A stretch of 64,000 nt of DNA, from the NCBI GenBank assembly GCA_032207245.1, contig CM063504.1, positions 77,372,637 to 77,436,636 on the forward strand. Direction: 5' to 3'. Each line of letters opens with the position of its first letter. Position 1 is the stretch's first letter. Made by a program: the position numbers and the translations under genes. This stretch comes from Pardosa pseudoannulata (lineage: Eukaryota; Arthropoda; Arachnida; Araneae; Lycosidae). Positions 15,292 to 32,457 of the stretch are shown piece after piece. A model generated the notes under the pieces. The model saw only the letters and a program-made list of their open reading frames with translations, had not been told where the DNA came from and made no database searches.

Positions 15292-17797
15292 AAGTTGCAA
15301 ATATAAATTTTTTGATGTTTTCTTAGTAAAACTAAATATTTAAATGAGATGCAAGTAATGATGCCACTTGCTTTACACGAGTCTCACATAGATAAAAATG
15401 TAGAGAAAAAACTTTCATATACTGATTTCCAAACTTCAATAAAAATAATTAAACAATATATATATTATTTATAAAAAGTACAACATTTAACAATAAACTT
15501 TTCTCGAATCTTGAAAATAAAAGCAAAGTTATTAGTTTTCAGCAATATTGTGTTCAGTGATTGATTAATAATTTTTGTATAATATCCCATCTTCATGACC
15601 TTCTATGATTTATAGAATAAAGTAATTAATATCGAAAATATTATTTAACATATCTTGTACAGGGTATTTAAGTTTCATACATCGTTATTTTTTAAATATA
15701 TCTTTGCGTAATTAATACTATAGCTGTTAATTTTTATTTTTACTTCCTTAAAGATATTTTACAAATTAAAATATCAGTACGGTTTAAAATAGGAAACAAT
15801 GTTCCAATCATGATTGTTTTGAAACAATTAATAAATAACTTTTATTATTATTAACATTTTGATTTGAAATTATATTCTCTTTTACAAAATATATTTCTAG
15901 TATTATTAAACAAATAATTTAATTGAATGTTTATATTAAGACTTGGTTTAACTTGTTACACATTTTTAATTCCCTGCAGACTAAGTGTGTACAAGACTTT
16001 CATTCTAATCATACAATCTACCATGAGAGTGGTACATTCTAGTTTCAATGCAATTTATTCTAATTTCACAAAAATAACGTTCAATGCTTCGGAAAACCAG
16101 TATGGTCAAGATTCAAATTTAAATAACTTTTTGCATTACAACTGTAAAATTGTTACAAGAATACTGAAGAAAAATAAGCTAGTATTTGAAATTTTATATT
16201 ACATTCATTACTTCAATGAATAAACTAACGTAATGATGAATAGCTTACTGATATACAGTTTTTAAAAAAGATAGAAGTTTTTTGAAATGTTTTATTTTGT
16301 CTATTGTTTTCTAACAACAGGGCTAATGAGACTGGAAATTACTGAATAAACCCTATATGAAACGGTTAAGAACATCCGTTCCACTAGCAGATTTCCAGCT
16401 CTTAAACTCCTAACCATATAAATGTCCTACTTATCTTTTGTCCAAATGGTCTGAAAACTTTGGCATAGTTAAAATGTATTATATTGGCGTATCACTATTT
16501 GCAGTCCATTGGTCAAATCTATGCTTGTTTTATTCAAAAGAAGTCCAAATAAGGAGAATTTACCTTACTCGGTTTTGCACAAAATTGTTTGTGCATTGCA
16601 TTTTAATCATAGTTCTAAAATAATATATAATAAATTATTATGTGAAATACTTTGAAGATAACAATGCTTAGTCCACTAAGCTTTTTAATAATGTAATCTA
16701 GATAAATCAGTCCACAGCATAATAAGTGAAAAATGGGAGAAATTATATAATTAGTAAATTTAATACACGCATCTCATAAAGTATCACAATGTTGTAATTG
16801 CAGTTTACTACAACAATATTCAAAATTAAAATTTGAATGTATTTTCAAAACATATATCCCTTTCTGTTGTAGAACCAAAAAAAAATAATGAAACCGTAGA
16901 TAATAAAAAATAAAAGTAATATAAGTGATATAAATAATAAAAGTAAAACTATCTCACTCTTTGTTACAATATATCACTGTTGTTGAAGACATGTCGGTGA
17001 AGGAAATCAGATAAAACTATCAATTTATTTTGATCTAAAGTTGAAGGACGCTGGACTATATGTAGTAAAAACTGTCGTACGTAAAAGAATTTAGACGACG
17101 CATGGAACTGAACGGAGGGAAATGAAAGAGATCTGTTAGAGTACCAAGATGAAAACAGTTTATAACATATATCTGGATGCGACAGCTTAAATGTGAAAGA
17201 CAGCAGCTGTCAACTGCGTCAAATATTTCGGGAAGTGCAGGTGAGAAGACAAAAATGTCCAGTACTTAGCTACTAGAATTGTCAGATGTCTCATACAACT
17301 TGAAATGATCATGTACGTATAGGGTCATCATAGTTTTTTATAAAACAAAATAAACGAAATTATGTTTGGGATTCCTTTATTTTTCCATTTTTTCAGCAAA
17401 TATCAACACATTTTTTCTTTTTAATTCACAAAATCACGCTTTTTATTAGAGTTATAACAAAATAATAACGTGAAACTAAATAACACATTCACATGAACAT
17501 ACACAAAGGCGATTTAATATACTAATTTGAAAAGTACTAATAAAAATCAAAACTTTATTAGAATAAAAATATTACACATAAAAAATACAATGCAATATGC
17601 GAGAACATATAAAAATATATTCATTATAGTAATCATAGTGCTGATATTCCTTTATTACTCTAAAATTAAAATCACAAAATATCATGTTTTTAAAATATAA
17701 TATCACGCAGGAAGCACTGCATTGTGTGATAAAAAAAATAATACTACAAATTTAAAGAAAACAAGTCATAAGCGAATAAAGTAAGAAGAATCACCTC
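15288..17797. other. AT-rich stretch, nothing recognised
   Basis: Open frames at 15927-16223 (98 residues) and 16438-16623 (61 residues) are rich in Phe/Ile/Asn/Lys, as random AT-rich DNA would give. The patch 16985-17290 is GC-richer but has no recognisable motif. Confidence 0.5.
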
Positions 17798-17992
17798 AAA
17801 AAGCTACGGCCGAACGCTGGCCGATTGGTTAGGGCGCTGATCGTCGGTACCGGAGTTCGTGGGTTCGAATCCCACTATGGCATGGATGTTCGTAGCCGTT
17901 CGGAATCGGCTTTAAGCAGTAGGTCCCGGTCTCATTAGCCCTCGTGTGCAAAACAGTAGACCGTAGCGCTCCAAACCAAACCAAAAGGCTAC
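17798..17992 (+). mobile_element. tRNA-derived SINE, best copy of the main family
   Basis: A tRNA-like head has box A TGGCCGATTGG (17818-17828) and a perfect box B GGTTCGAATCC (17862-17872). The box B lies in an intact T-arm, GTGGG-TTCGAAT-CCCAC. A short body (GGAATCGGCTTTAAG, GGTCTCATTAGCCCTC) leads to a CCAAACCAAACCAAAA tail (17971-17986). Flanking direct repeats AAAAAGCTAC (17798-17807) and AAAAGGCTAC (17983-17992) fit a target-site duplication with one mismatch. Related pieces at 13.2, 40.2, 40.6 and 53.8 kb show that it is a dispersed family. Pol III transcription and LINE-dependent mobility are inferred from the class. Confidence 0.9.
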
Positions 17993-18046
17993 TACGAAAT
18001 ATTATTAGTTTAGTTATTTTTACTCTGTGAATAAGATAGTTGATAT

Positions 18047-18889
<843 letters not shown>

Positions 18890-20088
18890 TAATGATTTGT
18901 TTTCTTGATGGATATAATATAAATGCATATAAATGTAACATAAATTCTATTTATGCTCTTTCGATGTAGAATATCGAAAACAATTATTGTCATTTCAGAA
19001 TCACTCGTGGGTCATATTAAATAAACTTAATTAGAAAACACATATTTTGAAAAGCCTTTAAAAACAATGTATAGCAAATAAAACATACAAGTCTTTTCTT
19101 TTGATGTTTTATTCTCGATTATATGGACGCCACTGGGGTGTACAAACTTAAAATTAAAATATAATTTTAAATTGATTAAATAAACTAGTTTAGTTCCGAT
19201 AATTTAGTTTCAATTATTTTATTCTAAAAGAAATAAAGTTTATCCCACAAGAATTATATTTTGCTTGATTATAAATTTAGTTATTTTAACAACTGCAGAA
19301 TGTGTCAATTTATATACAAAAGCTTTAGTAAACGAAAAGCAAAACAATGCATATTAACTATTTGTGTAAATAAATTAGAAGCTGGAAAACTCAATTACAT
19401 AATTTCGTATTAACATAATGCTTCCCACGCTTGTTTAAAAAGTGGACTTATACTATGTATATTATATAAGTTTCAGTAAGAATTAGTATAGCGCACAATA
19501 TTAAATAAATAAAAATGGTAACCTAAAATAAATTATGTTGACATTTTAAGGTTTACCAGATATCGAATAAATAAGATTTACTTATAATTTAGTTATGAAC
19601 GCTAACGGATACAAAAAAGTGTTTACTGAAATTTTTGAGTATAAGGAAAGCCAGATGCTGTGTATCTGCAAACGATAAACAAGTCTGACAGAGTTTAGTT
19701 TCGCTAAGCATTTAATTAGGAATAAAAGCTTCATGCAGTTTGAACTTTTTGCTAAATCTAAAAACGTTTTACTTTTAAAGGAGAGAAGATTATTTACCTT
19801 AGAATGAATTTCAGGCTTGAAAATGATTTTAAAAAATCAATTAGGATAATTTAAAAGATCCACTTCCTTATAGGTGCGATATTGAAGTGTATACGTTACA
19901 AAATTAAAGAACTCATGACATTGTAATTCACATTAGAATTAATATGTTTGCCAGAAATATTAATTTTACTAATGAAAAGGCAAAAATTTTTAAACATAAA
20001 AATATATATGAAAGTAACAATTCTATATGATTTTAATTTAATAAAATATTACTGAAAATTATTTATTTTCTTTCTCACACACACGTAT
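18890..20088. other. AT-rich stretch, nothing recognised
   Basis: Plain A/T-rich DNA with no convincing open frame or repeat. Confidence 0.5.
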
Positions 20089-20177
20089 GTATATATAAAT
20101 ATTATATATATATATATATATATAATATATGTATATATAATAGATATATATGTATATATATATTATATATATATGTA

Positions 20178-20215
<38 letters not shown>
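20089..20215. repeat. Imperfect (TA)n tract
   Basis: TA repeats broken by ATTATA, TGTATA and ATAGATATA; a short CA run lies just upstream (20076-20084). Confidence 0.95.
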
Positions 20216-20833
<618 letters not shown>

Positions 20834-21644
20834 TCAGGTTCGAAAGTAAGATTCATAATTTAGAGGTTTGAGAATAAAAAATACAGCACATTCTTTTAGT
20901 ACAGGTGTTTGAATATTTAATAACTCATTATAAAAGCATTTGGAGTGTAAGGACTAAAACAGAGCGTCTTGAGAAAGGGTTACTGAATGAACCCTCGCTT
21001 AGTGGTATTCCTTTGCTAGAGTGTGGATGGTAGCCATGCGCCGCCATGTTTGATGATTGGCTCTAGAAACTGTGCAATATACGTGGATAAAGACATTATC
21101 AAAAAATCATTGGATCTCTGACTCATCATATGACTGCAATATTATATATTTATCAAATTGATGCACTCTAATACCCTGTTGAGTTTTCAATATTAAAATT
21201 ACAAGCTTCGTTCCAAATGAAAAATTGCATATTTAGAAAACAATTTAAATCACAACAGATGTAATTTCCCAATAGATGATTTATATGGGATGTGAAATAC
21301 ACAACTGCAGAGAGTAGTTAACTAAAAATTTCATTCTCGTGATATCGTTATAAAAATTTGAAAGGTAACTTTAGACAATCTATGCGTAGAAATTTTGCAA
21401 TTATCGTCTTTTGTATTCTACTATTAGTATAATCTATCGCAGATTGGCACTACCCGACTATTGTGGAGAGAATTAATTAAACCCCAATAAACACACCAGT
21501 GCATTTTTCTTTGCATCTTTGATACAATACTCTATTCTCGATTACTGTTCATCTGGGAAAAAATTCCGTTGAAATTATAATTTTTGAAAGTAATTTCAAT
21601 TACTTATACCAAGATAAAAAATTATGTTTCATCAAATTAGATAT

Positions 21645-21646
<2 letters not shown>
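20834..21646. other. Unique-looking stretch; possible LTR-type start at its left edge
   Basis: TGTCAGGTTC directly after the TG/TA tract (20832-20841) recalls the TGTCAGG start of the solo LTR at 8015, but no matching CA end, TATA/AATAAA order or further identity was found, so no element is called. A GC-richer patch lies at 20960-21080. Confidence 0.4.
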
Positions 21647-21714
<68 letters not shown>

Positions 21715-21730
21715 TATATATATATATATA
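21647..21730. repeat. (CA)n(TA)n microsatellite
   Basis: CA repeats (about 21647-21682) pass into TA repeats with one ATTTTTATA break, ending at 21730. Confidence 0.98.
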
Positions 21731-24295
21731 CAGTCTTACCAGAGCAAAAATCATACAACTCTACAAAAATTACACCTTTGGAAGATGTGACATTTTCCCG
21801 TTAAAATTTTAGAGAGGAATTCAGTATACCAAAAATAATCCAAAAACAATCCAAAATAACATGACATCCTTTTTATGTCAAACCATTTAGATATTTTTTC
21901 ACCACATCCCTACTTCGTGACCTGTTCGGGAACCCATTAAATCAACATATTATAGCTTGTGTTTAAGATAATTTAGAATGATTCTCTTCTAATCGACAAA
22001 ATTTTATACAACTAAGTACATTTTTAGTTATTTTTTCAAAATATATATTCATAAATTACTTTAATTCAATTTGTTGTGCTCTGAACAGTGCACAACAAAT
22101 GTAAAATACAAGTATCTTTGAATAATTCCAACCATTTTAACTATTAGAGCCCTGTCGTCATTAGTAATCTGCTGTATCTTGTCTCACTTTTTAACGTCAT
22201 TGTATATCAGAAAATATGGAAACACTTCTTGATAACGTTTTTATTTTGTATCGTACTATCTTAAAATGTATTTAATAAAAATATATAAAACAGTCGATGT
22301 ATCTGCAAAAATATATGTAAATGTATAAATGGAAAAATATGCAACATTCTAAAATCCATCGCATACCTGTCTACTAGTCAAACTTATAAATAATACCACC
22401 CATTGGAAAATTTAATTGATTTTTTTATAATACTTTTATAATATCTACCTGGTCATAAACGCAAAACCCGTTATAAGAAAACAAATTCTGCCCTTAAAAT
22501 GGATTGATTGACACTAATGTGTTAAATATTTAATATCATTTATATTTCCTCTTACCAAATAGGATATTTAGTCTCACAGAAACTATTTAGAAACATTATT
22601 TATAATATTAAACTTCTACTCGAGCCTTGTAGATCTCATTAAGATCATTCCACTTATTTTTTGCTCAACCCTGCTAAAAGTGTGATATATCTTGTATTGA
22701 TTTCTGAAAAGAACATTTGCATATCTAAAATATTTATATTTTCAGATGTCTCCGATTACTCAGAAATAAAGACAGAATATATTGTCTTGCAAAATTTCGT
22801 TCCAGTAAATGAGAGGCCCTCAAACGTTTATGAATCAGGACACCTTTGAAACCGTTATATAATAATAATACTAATAACTAAAATAATTAAGTATCTGCAA
22901 ATTAGATGTTTGTTACCACGTATAATTGCTGGTAGTAGTAATGAAAGTAAAGTTAGGAATACGGCTAAGTTAAAAATTATCATAGAATTTGTTTTGATAT
23001 ATCTAAATAGTTATAACCCATCTTACTGCTATCACCAACATTTTCATTTTAGAGTGTAGTTTTTGGGATAGGATTGCTGTTTTCGACAGTAATTACCAAG
23101 CTCTCATGTAGTTGTAATTTGTATATTATCTTTATTGGATTATGGCATTTTAGTCATGTTGTGAAAATTGTGTTAATAATGCTTTTTATATAAATGTTTC
23201 TAAATGGAATTAAAATAGTAATAATGCCATCAACATAATGTTATATCACATGAACATAATGTTATATCATATGCAGAACAGAATTTCAGGTCCAGTATGT
23301 TTTTTTCAAAGAGGGCAATATAATTATAAGTAGCTAATTAATATAGTAAGAACTACGTATTATGTTGTGTATGTTTGCAAATTTTTAAATCACTCGTTGT
23401 ACTTCTTGGTACGTCTCGCAGTACCACCTGATGTAGAGATATCCCGTTTGAAGACCACTTTTTTAAAGTACCATCGTTTTTAAAGTAATATATACTTCAT
23501 TTCTGAACCTGAATTTTAAATCATAAGTCTTCTCCTATGACATAAGTCTTCTCCTATGAAATTTTTACGAAAATTGGAACTAGTTTTATATTTCAAAATA
23601 TAATTCATTTCCAAGCTTCTTTTATCTCTTTTCATGGAAACATTCTGATTATTTCATTACACATATTTTTAAAGTTTATTATAGAATGCAAATTCCTTAC
23701 GCAAATAATACTAAATCTGCCGAAACGCCTTTTTCCGAAAAGATATTGCTTTACACAACAGTCGTTTTTATTTACTGCTTTGTTTTTCAGATTTCTAAAT
23801 TAAAATGTTTTTTCTGCTAACTTATATTATGTTTCCACTTCTGGATTTTATTACATTATTGCTAAAATCAAATTTAGATGTTTAATAAACTGCAATCATA
23901 TGAATTAATATTAAATAAGTGTTTTTGTTTCAGGAGAAAATTATTTGAAAATGAATTTCTTCGATTGTTTTATTATTTTCAAAATCACTGCATTTCCTAG
24001 CTATGTTACCTCAGATATATTTTACAGTGATCGAGATATATTTCAAGCCTATTGATTGCTTTTATTTTCTATTCGTTTTAAAGAACTTTCTTCATTTTAA
24101 TAAGAGCATTTTTTAAAATCCAGTAAAATTTATACTGTTACTACTTAACACAAGGAATCAACAAAATATAATTCTTATTTCCTACTCAGTTACTATAGAT
24201 TATTTAAATAACGTTGAATTAATATTTTAAACTAGTATATAGCCCATCATATGACGGGAATAGTAAAATTTTTAATATTCCAGAACTGTTAAGTA
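21731..24295. other. AT-rich stretch with one perfect hairpin
   Basis: No gene seen. A perfect 11-bp stem with a 10-nt loop lies at 22069-22100. A direct repeat TAAGTCTTCTCCTATGA occurs at about 23523 and 23542. The 62-residue frame at 22661-22849 has no recognisable domain. Confidence 0.5.
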
Positions 24296-25110
24296 CCCAA
24301 TAAAGCAGGTAAAAAATGGTTTGTTTTTTTAGCTGAGAATTATCTGGTATCACTCTCAATGATTTATTTATCGTCATACTCCTCTAGAGTCTCCCGATCC
24401 TGTAATGCAGTTTAGAATCACATTGAATTCATCTGGTCAAACCGTGTGGTTATATATAACAAACAAACACACAAACGAATAAACTTCTTAATTTCCAAAT
24501 ATATATAAATTAAAAGTTAGATAGAGAAGTAGTCCGTGAAGTAGACTCCTAGACTTATATGAAAATAGTTTATTTTTAAGGCCGGTGATAAAATTTTCAT
24601 TGCAACAAAAAATAATCAATGTTTAAATTTAAAATTATCACATATGTACCTAATCTATCATTTAACCCAAATATAAATGAAAATCATTTACGTAATATCT
24701 AAGTTCAGTGGTAAAAGATATTATAATAGAGTAGACGATGTTTAAATAGTTTAAAATATGAAATGATTAAATGAGCTTTGCTAGGAAAAATTGTTATTTT
24801 TATCTATTTATTAAGTGATAAATAGATAAATTTAATCGCATGCTCTTAACCGGGGAAAATATGGCTTGAAATAATGGCATTAAAATCTCGAAAAGGGGCG
24901 AAGGGGTGGATTTCGAACGTTTTAAAGACGACAGTATTTTTTTGCTGTGATATGTATTATATTTATACCAATTTATTTTAGAATCGGATCGATAGTTTAG
25001 GAGAAGATAAACTTTATTCGCTTTGAATGGATGCCTCTATCCATTCCAGGTCCAACGACTTCATAAATTTTCGGGCAGATAACTTAGGCTATTATTATAT
25101 AGGGGATTTA
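24296..25110 (+). repeat. Dispersed repeat, copy A
   Basis: Two modules match the copy at 56.4-57.3 kb in the same order and orientation. The left module (from 24308) shares GCTGAGAATTATCTGG, CTCCCGATC/ACT and ATGCAGTTTAGAA. The right module (25015-25110) shares CGCTTTGAAT, TGGATGC..CTATCCATT, CTTCATAAATT, ACAGAT/CAGATAA and the end TTATTATATAGGGGATT. The right end is probably a retroposon 3' terminus or a MITE end; the class cannot be fixed by eye. About 570 bp between the modules is not clearly shared. Confidence 0.75.
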
Positions 25111-26073
25111 CTGTACCCTTACCTTGAACTAAGACCAATAAAAATGTGAAATCCAGATTTAAATATTTCTATAAATGGTACCAAAAATAACCTACTAAAT
25201 TTAAGGAATGCACAAACTAATTTGCTCCAATGTTAATATAATTCTTAAAATAAATTTCCCAAAGTTATAAGTGACTGAATAATTTCATTTCTTGGAAGAG
25301 GTGTAAAAACTACTTTAATATCTCTATCAATTACCCTTTTGGAAAGAAAATGATGAACATATAAATGTTTCCCGAAGGCTCAGTTGCCAATATAAATCAC
25401 TTTTAACAAGATTAGGTATATGTTGGTTAACTATAAAAGCGACTTTCAAAGTATTCGTGTATGAAATTGAATTGACATGGTTGAAAATTGGTCCACTTAC
25501 ACCAATTCTTTAAAAAAATATACGAATGGCAGTTACTGGTATGCTCATTATCTGTGTCTTTTGTCACTCTATTTTTTAAGATATTGGGATACATTAATCT
25601 TTGGTTGTTCTTTGTTTTTTCTCTATTGTCGGTTTGGAGTCACCTTCAAAGATGTACACTTTATAGTCATCAAGTTCTGGAATGTCAAAAAGTTGTGTGT
25701 GCCTTTTTACTCCAGTTAACATTTTAGAAATAAGGCTGTGTTCCCTATCGCTAAGTAGATTAAGAGTTTCTTTGTAAATTTAAACATGCACTTTTTTGAG
25801 TAGTTAAAATTTGAGTGGTACACAGATAAACTATTTTTTTCATATGCTTTTATCTAATAAGACTTTTCTGTCCAACTGTTGATCCAGTATTAGGTCTATA
25901 TGCGTGATTTTATCCAGTAATCCGAATCATTTAATCCAGTCCGCTGGTTATCATAGATAGACAGTTTTAATCTCACAGAATCATTTTCTGAAAGCACAGC
26001 TGACAAAATTACTACATATATGTTCATCATCCAGACAAGAACTTAAAACTGTACAAAATTCTGTGAAACATCT
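25111..26073. other. AT-rich stretch, nothing recognised
   Basis: Two overlapping + frames (25477-25719 and 25488-25727, about 80 residues) are rich in Phe, Leu, Tyr and Trp and hydrophobic, but belong to no family I recognise and lie in different frames of the same sequence. Not called. Confidence 0.45.
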
Positions 26074-26770
26074 TGTAACAATAAGTTACATTCGGAGTTT
26101 CAACGTTGTTTTAAGTCTTCTCGTTACTTAAAAAGTTTTCATTATTTTTTGCTCGTAACGAAAACGAAAATCTATGAATGTAGTCAAAATATACTAATCA
26201 AATTAATGAAGGTCAAAATAGTGTTTCTGTTAGTTCCTTGATGCCTGTGCAATTTTGCCTGCTTAAAAATTTCATAGTATTTACCTGAATCACTGAAATT
26301 TTTTCGATATTAATGAATCCATTTTGAATTCATACAGGTAATACACACATACAGAATATAAACTCACACTTGTTCTTACAAAGGATTTTTTAAAATAGGT
26401 AAGTGTAACAACAAGTTACATTCGGTTGAGCGTTTTTTGCCTCTTCGTTTGAGCCATCATCATAGACATACAGAACACGACCGGCTTGAACTGGGAAGAA
26501 ACTTCCGACTTCTCGCAACAAATAGAAGGGCCCGTAGGTTTGGAGAGATTCTGACCCCTCCATTCTTGAGTGGATCCATGTTTTTTTTTTCCTGGAGCAG
26601 TCTGAGTTTTTTTAGAGGAAAAGGTTGTTACCAGATAAAAGAAGAGGGTGAACACTTATGGCATCCACTGCTTGAGGGATAGACAATTTTGTGGATGGAC
26701 ACGAAAAAAAGAAAAACCGTTTCCATTTTTTTATTGCAAGACCGACGCCGAGTCGAGATTAGTCTTCCAT
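26074..26770. repeat. Segment bounded by a repeated TGTAACAA..GTTACATTCGG motif
   Basis: TGTAACAATAAGTTACATTC (from 26074) recurs as TGTAACAACAAGTTACATTC (from 26404), 330 bp later. Weaker similarity follows (CTTCTCGTTACTT versus CTTCGTTTGAG). The motif is itself an inverted repeat (TGTAAC/GTTACA), as seen at many retroelement ends. The stretch 26404-26770 is GC-richer than its surroundings. It may be the remains of an LTR or other retroposon end; no matching CA end was found. Two opposed open frames (26416-26655 -, 26437-26682 +) lie in it and have no recognised domain. Confidence 0.5.
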
Positions 26771-31836
<5,066 letters not shown>

Positions 31837-32457
31837 TAGTATAGTATGATATATAGTATAGTATAGTATAGTATAATATAGCACAATATAGTATAGAACA
31901 GTATAGTATAGTATGATATATATAGTATAGTATAATATAGTATGGTATAATACAGTATGATATATATAGTATATAATAGTATAATATAACAGAGTATAGT
32001 ATAGTATAGTATAATATTGTACAATATAGTATAGTATAGTATAGTATAGTATAGTACAATATAGCACAGTATAGTATAGTACAGTATAGTATGGTATAAC
32101 ACAGTATGATATATATAGTATAGTATAGTATAATATAGCAAAGTATAGTATAGTATAATATTGTACAGTATATCATAGTATAGTACAGTACATTATAGTA
32201 TAGTGTTATATATAGTATAGTGTAGTATAGTATGATATATAGTATAGTATAGTACAGTATATTATAGTATGATATATATAGTATAGTATACTATGGTATA
32301 ATATATTATGATATATATAGTATAGTATAGTATAATATAGCAGAGTATAGTATAGTATAGTATAATATTGTATAGTACAGTACAGTATAGTATAATATTG
32401 TACAGTATAGTATAGTATATTAAATTACAGTATAGTGTAATATAGTACAGTATAGTA
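31837..32457. repeat. Degenerate (TATAG)n pentanucleotide array, about 620 bp
   Basis: Repeats of TATAG are interrupted by TATAA, TACAG, TGATATATATAG and TAATATTGTAC variants. The variants form longer blocks: an A/GCA(G/A)AGTATAG...TAATATTGTA block occurs at about 31989, 32138 and 32340, and GTATGATATATA anchors occur at about 31911, 31955, 32104 and 32268. So the array has imperfect higher-order structure, not simple slippage alone. Since 5 is not a multiple of 3, minus-strand frames give a Tyr/Ile/Leu/Thr repeat with no stops; these frames (89-120 residues) are artefacts. Confidence 0.95.

Noticed and set aside
17818..17890. Functional tRNA gene
   Set aside because: Boxes A and B and the T-arm are good, but acceptor and anticodon arms do not pair properly, and a SINE body, tail and target-site repeats follow.
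21731..21790. Tc1-like terminus (CAGTCTTACC after TA)
   Set aside because: CAGT after TA is expected often beside TA arrays; no inverted partner within several kb and no transposase.
25477..25727. 80-residue plus-strand membrane-like ORFs
   Set aside because: Two different frames of the same DNA are open and hydrophobic together, as T-rich sequence gives by chance; no exon signals.
31837..32457. CRISPR array or telomeric repeat
   Set aside because: No repeat-spacer structure; the 5-bp unit TATAG is not TTAGG or TTAGGG and it is interrupted and internal.
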